DNA of 64,000 nucleotides, taken from contig NZ_KB892003.1 in assembly GCF_000373645.1 (NCBI RefSeq), positions 192,780 through 256,779 of the forward strand, read 5' to 3'. The notes beneath the pieces were generated by a model. It ran no database searches. It was not told the DNA's origin and saw only the letters and a program-made list of their open reading frames with translations. Source of the DNA: Streptomyces sp. ATexAB-D23 (GTDB taxonomy: Bacteria > Actinomycetota > Actinomycetes > Streptomycetales > Streptomycetaceae). The position numbers and the translations under genes were made by a program. Each line of letters begins with the position of its first letter. Positions within the stretch are counted from its first letter, which is position 1. Positions 60,816-64,000 of the stretch are shown in pieces.

Positions 60816-61667
60816 TCAGCCCTCGGCGATGACGCGGTTCTCGATGTGGCCGAGGCCCTCGATCTCCGCGCGGACGACGTCGCCGGTCTTGAGGAAGTCG
60901 CCCGTCGGCGCGCCGATCCCCGCCGGCGTGCCGGTGGCGAGGATGTCGCCGGGCATGAGAGTGAAGACCTGTGAGAGATAGGCGATTTGTTCGTAGATAT
61001 CGTGGATCATGTCGTTCGTCGGCCAGTCCTGGCGGATCTCGCCGTTGACGGTGAGCGTCATCCGCAGGTTGTGCGGGTCGGCGATCTCGTCGTCGGTGGT
61101 CAGCCACGGGCCGATCGGGCCGTGGGTGTCGAACGACTTGCCCAGCGTGAACGTCGGCGACTTCTTCTGCAGCCAGTCGCGGACCGACACGTCGTTGGCG
61201 ACGAGGTATCCGGCGATGACCGAGCGGGCGTCCTCCGCGGACACGTGCTTGCAGCGGCGGCCGATCACCACGCCGAGTTCGATCTCGTAGTCCAGCGCGT
61301 CGGACAGGCGGGGCTTCACAATGCCGTCGTAGGGGCCGGCGATGCAGGAGACCTGCTTGTTGAACCACATCTGGTTCTCGGGGATCGGGATGCCCGCGGC
61401 ACGCGCCTCCTCGGCGTGCTCCCGGTAGTTCATGCCGATGCCCAGGTATTTCTGCGGGGTGTCGATCGGCGCCTCCAGGGCCACGTCCGCCAGCGAGTGC
61501 GACGGGCCGTCGGCGGCGAGGACCGCCTGCTTCAGCGAGGGCAGCAGGGGCAGGATCGCCCGCAGCGACGTGTTCCCGACGACGTCAGAGATGTCGGTGA
61601 CCCGGTCACTGTCGACACGGCCGAGCCGCGTCGGCCCCTGCGCGGTGTGGAAGCGTGCGATCTTCAC
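60816..61667 (-). CDS. Fumarylacetoacetate hydrolase-family protein
   Basis: 283 residues. IGMNYREHAEEA, IVKPRLSDALDYEIELGVVIGR (metal-binding acidic residues) and FTLMPGDILATGTPAGIG are diagnostic of the FAH fold. Members hydrolyse C-C bonds, decarboxylate oxalocrotonates or hydrate dienoates in aromatic ring-cleavage routes. GTG start with AGGAGGAG; four-base overlap with the upstream NTF2-like gene and six-base gap to RidA. Confidence 0.92.
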   Translation of the reverse strand: MKIARFHTAQGPTRLGRVDSDRVTDISDVVGNTSLRAILPLLPSLKQAVLAADGPSHSLADVALEAPIDTPQKYLGIGMNYREHAEEARAAGIPIPENQMWFNKQVSCIAGPYDGIVKPRLSDALDYEIELGVVIGRRCKHVSAEDARSVIAGYLVANDVSVRDWLQKKSPTFTLGKSFDTHGPIGPWLTTDDEIADPHNLRMTLTVNGEIRQDWPTNDMIHDIYEQIAYLSQVFTLMPGDILATGTPAGIGAPTGDFLKTGDVVRAEIEGLGHIENRVIAEG

Positions 61668-62134
61668 TGCTGCTCCTCCTGAGCGATCCTGTCGAGGCCG
61701 GCCTTCTCCTCGGCGGTGGGGGCCCAGACGTGCTCGCCATCCGGGGTCATCTGGAAACTGACGAAGCGCCAGGCGCCGTCCTCGCATCGCCGCAGCACCT
61801 GGATCACCTGGCCGGCGACCGTGCGTTCGGAGCCGTCCGGACTGCCGAGGCGGTTGATCAGACGGCCCGTCATGACCGCGACGCCGCCGATCACACGGAT
61901 CGTCAGTTCGCCGCGGGTCGCGCCCTTGTAGGGCGCGCGGGTGGCGATGTGTTCCAGGAGCTGGGCCTTCGTGTGGGTCAGGCCGGGCGCGTGGGTGTGG
62001 ATCAGCGAGTCGTCGTACAGGTCGCGGAGCGTGTCGAGGTCGACCTCCAGGAGCGCCCGCCGGCGGCGCTCCTCCACGTCGAGGATCGCCGCGCGCGTGG
62101 CGGAGTCGGCGAGGACCACCGGGGCGACGGTCAT
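61664..62134 (-). CDS. NTF2-like/SnoaL-type protein (DUF4440-like)
   Basis: 156 residues. The helix-cone fold is suggested by AILDVEERRRRALLEVDLDTLRDLYDDSLIHTHAPGLTHTKAQLLEHI and the C-terminal strands (GGVAVMTGRLINRLGS, GAWRFVSFQMTPD). Members act as small isomerases, cyclases, hydrolases or just bind ligands. Four-base overlaps on both sides link it to the FAH and PhzS-like genes. A helper step on a hydroxylated intermediate is likely; the reaction cannot be named. Confidence 0.78.
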   Translation of the reverse strand: MTVAPVVLADSATRAAILDVEERRRRALLEVDLDTLRDLYDDSLIHTHAPGLTHTKAQLLEHIATRAPYKGATRGELTIRVIGGVAVMTGRLINRLGSPDGSERTVAGQVIQVLRRCEDGAWRFVSFQMTPDGEHVWAPTAEEKAGLDRIAQEEQQ

Positions 62135-63429
62135 GCCTTGGCTCCGTACTCGTCGAGGTCGTCGGTGCGGTAGCCGGTCGCCTCGCCGGCCTCGAATCCG
62201 GGCCGGGGTGAACCGACCAGCGCGTGGTACTTACTGAAGATCCCGTCGGCCTCCGTGAGCGGGAGAACCTCTTCGATGTCCTTGAAGCGCGTGCCCCGGG
62301 TGCGCTCGGCGACCATGCGCCGGATGACCTCGTATCCCTCGCCGCGCATGTTCATCACGATCCGGTTGACGCCCTCGCGGCGGGCCGCGTCGTACGCGAC
62401 GAAGGCCGCGTGCGGGTCCTCGGGGTGCTCGGCGAGCTTGTCCACGATGACGCGGGCGTCGAGCATCGCCTGGGTGATGCCGTTGCCGCCGCGCGGGTAC
62501 ATCGCATGGGCGGCGTCGCCGAGCAGGACGACCCGGCCGTCGACCCAGTTGTCGAGCGGATCGTGGCGGATCAACGGGAAGAGGTAGACCTCGCGGGCCT
62601 CGCGCATCATCCGCCGGACGTCGAGGAACGGCAGATCGACGGTGTCGAAGAGCGGAATGACCTCGCTGATGTCGCCGACCTGGTTCCAGTCCTCGATGGT
62701 CTCCTCGCCGTTGGTCTCGGCGACCCAGTTGACCAGTGTCTTGCCGGTCCCCTCGAAGTTGTCGGCGATGGGGTAGACGATCATCGAGGCGGTGTTGGGG
62801 TCGCCGATGTGCAGGATCGTGTGGCCGTTGCGGAAGGGCTCCATGACCGTGGTGCCGCGCCACATGGTGATGCCGGAGAAGTGCGGCTCGGAAAGGTTGG
62901 GGAACATCTGCCTGCGGATGGCGGACTTGATGCCGTCACAGGCGATGACCGCCGCGTGGCGCACCTGCTCCGTGCGGCCGTCGTCGTGCCGGAGGCCGAG
63001 CGTCACGCCCGTGTCGTCCTGCGCGTACCCGGTGACACCGGCGCCCAGGCGTATCGCGTCCGCGCCGAGCCGCTCCAGCGCGACCTTGTAGAGCAGCATC
63101 TGGAGGGTGCCGCGGTGCACGAAGCGCTGCTCGTGCAGGTAGCCCATGTGCACGCCGCACTTCTCGGCGTAGATCTCCTGGCCGAAGTGGTTGTAGAAGA
63201 TCGAGTCCTCCGCGTCGACGGAGATCGCGCGGAATTCCTCCAGCAGGCCGAGACCGTCGATCTCGGCTGTGCCGATGGTCTTGATGTCGACGCCGACGCC
63301 GAGCGGCTTCAGCTCGGGCACGGCCTCGTAGACGACTGGGCGGAAGCCCTTCTGGTGCAAACGGAGCGCGGTGAGCAGGCCGGCCGGACCGGCGCCGATG
63401 ATCGCGATGTCGAGATCGCTGGTGGTCAT
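62131..63429 (-). CDS. PhzS-like FAD-dependent monooxygenase
   Basis: 432 residues. DIAIIGAGPAGLLTALRLHQKG (FAD), PLGVGVDIK, VHRGTLQMLL, GITMWRGTT and VVLLGDAAHAMYPRGGNGITQAMLD correspond closely to Pseudomonas PhzS, which hydroxylates 5-methylphenazine-1-carboxylate. It is a second flavoprotein hydroxylase of the locus, so the route probably has two hydroxylation steps. ATG 63429; stop overlaps the NTF2-like gene by four bases. Confidence 0.9.
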   Translation of the reverse strand: MTTSDLDIAIIGAGPAGLLTALRLHQKGFRPVVYEAVPELKPLGVGVDIKTIGTAEIDGLGLLEEFRAISVDAEDSIFYNHFGQEIYAEKCGVHMGYLHEQRFVHRGTLQMLLYKVALERLGADAIRLGAGVTGYAQDDTGVTLGLRHDDGRTEQVRHAAVIACDGIKSAIRRQMFPNLSEPHFSGITMWRGTTVMEPFRNGHTILHIGDPNTASMIVYPIADNFEGTGKTLVNWVAETNGEETIEDWNQVGDISEVIPLFDTVDLPFLDVRRMMREAREVYLFPLIRHDPLDNWVDGRVVLLGDAAHAMYPRGGNGITQAMLDARVIVDKLAEHPEDPHAAFVAYDAARREGVNRIVMNMRGEGYEVIRRMVAERTRGTRFKDIEEVLPLTEADGIFSKYHALVGSPRPGFEAGEATGYRTDDLDEYGAKA

Positions 63430-63467
63430 GTCGTTGTCCTCGTCTTGTGTGGGGTGTGGTCGCGTGG

Positions 63468-64000
63468 TCAGGAGGCCGGAGCGGAGAGCTCGGCGAGGAA
63501 GCCGGTGGTGGCCGCCCAGGCCCGTGCGGCGCTGCGCGCGTTGTACGCGAACAGCTCGGGCTCGGGGGAGTCGGCGGCCTTGGGGCTGGTGAAGGCGTGC
63601 GTGGTGCCGCTGTAGAGGTGGAACTGGTGATCCAGCCCGGCGGAGTTCAGGTGTTCCTCCAGCCGGCTCCGCATGGCAGGCGTCGCCATCGGGTCGTCGG
63701 CGCCGGTCATCAGCAGCACGGAGCCCGATCCCGGAGTGCTCCAGTCCTGGCCGAGCAGGTCGAGCCCGGGGTGCACCGCGGCGACGCCGGCGACGGCCGC
63801 CCCGGTGCGCAGGTACTCGAGCGCCGAGGAGCCGCCGAAGCAGTATCCGAGGAGGGCCAGGGGACGGCCGGCGAACTCCGGCTGCGTGTCGAGTACCGCG
63901 TGGGCGGCGGCGACGCGCCCCAGCCACCGGTCGCGGTCCTGGACCATGGAGCCGATCAGCGGTCCGATCTCGGTGACCGAGGACGGTGTGGCGCGCTCAC
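63468..64000 (-). CDS. Dienelactone hydrolase-family protein, N-terminus outside the window
   Basis: At least 177 codons are visible; the frame stays open to the right edge. Cysteine nucleophile in GYCFGG, aspartate in GADDP and histidine in TTHAF form the Cys-Asp-His triad of dienelactone hydrolases. Such enzymes open lactones from chlorocatechol or similar cleavage, or act on other esters. It heads the visible part of the minus-strand operon, 39 bases before the PhzS-like ATG. The true start and the operon promoter lie beyond 64 kb. Confidence 0.88.
   Translation of the reverse strand, partial: ERATPSSVTEIGPLIGSMVQDRDRWLGRVAAAHAVLDTQPEFAGRPLALLGYCFGGSSALEYLRTGAAVAGVAAVHPGLDLLGQDWSTPGSGSVLLMTGADDPMATPAMRSRLEEHLNSAGLDHQFHLYSGTTHAFTSPKAADSPEPELFAYNARSAARAWAATTGFLAELSAPAS

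Noticed and set aside
57096..64000. The flavoprotein and RidA locus as a second biosynthetic cluster
   Set aside because: No scaffold-forming enzyme is present; FAH-fold, RidA, dienelactone hydrolase and MarR together fit degradation better.
1..64000. tRNA, rRNA, integrase or transposase genes
   Set aside because: No cloverleaf-like sequence, rRNA segment or recombinase/transposase protein was recognised in any frame.

Overview
The window is high-GC actinobacterial DNA, almost certainly Streptomyces. Third codon positions are nearly all G or C, GTG and TTG starts are frequent, genes often overlap by 1 or 4 bases, and families typical of Streptomyces are present (an AfsR-type SARP regulator with NB-ARC and TPR domains, a StrR-type ParB-like regulator, DUF5954). 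Genes were read by eye; no database search was possible.

0.6-35.4 kb is a specialised-metabolite gene cluster that I cannot match to a known compound. At the left edge are a SARP regulator and, divergent from it, a StrR-like regulator whose promoter carries three copies of TGTACG spaced exactly 11 bp apart. Next come an MFS exporter, an NRPS (carrier-condensation-adenylation-carrier), a LeuA (2-isopropylmalate synthase) paralog, a condensation-carrier protein, a MccF-like S66 serine peptidase, two paralogous caspase/gingipain-like proteins around a divergent LuxR-type regulator, a P450, a cobalamin radical SAM enzyme, a PLP decarboxylase and a complete second alanyl-tRNA synthetase. A strong bidirectional hairpin follows. 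The last block holds a shrunken AlaRS-like protein, an HTTM membrane protein with its usual partner and a methyltransferase, an AsnRS-like catalytic domain without an anticodon domain, a second cobalamin radical SAM enzyme, an SDR-fold protein and a phosphotransferase. The combination of a stand-alone AlaRS, a MccF-like peptidase and a kinase-like resistance candidate suggests a product that mimics alanine or alanyl-adenylate and acts on AlaRS. That is an inference. The system most worth study is the set formed by the two tRNA-synthetase-like ligases, the caspase-like pair and the HTTM cassette.

35.4-40.6 kb is a mixed accessory stretch: a TetR regulator with a palindromic operator and an alpha/beta hydrolase, two SMI1/KNR4-type proteins (one truncated), a GNAT acetyltransferase, a seven-repeat RCC1-like propeller and a small winged-helix regulator behind a SoxR-like box.

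40.6-52.0 kb is an L-rhamnose catabolic regulon: kinase, bifunctional aldolase/dehydrogenase and isomerase on the minus strand, a divergent four-gene ABC importer on the plus strand, and a LacI-family repressor. The divergent promoters have matching -35/-10 elements, each followed by a TGAA-N4-TTCA operator.

52-57 kb holds small conserved or hypothetical genes, a lipoprotein, a two-S1-domain protein, a decayed TetR gene and a heptamer tandem repeat. 57-64 kb is a catabolic locus: a flavoprotein hydroxylase and a MarR regulator on the plus strand face a translationally coupled minus-strand operon (dienelactone hydrolase, PhzS-like monooxygenase, NTF2-like, FAH-fold, RidA, DUF3500) that runs off the right edge. 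It looks like degradation of an aromatic or N-containing ring. No rRNA, tRNA, CRISPR array, transposase or prophage gene was seen.
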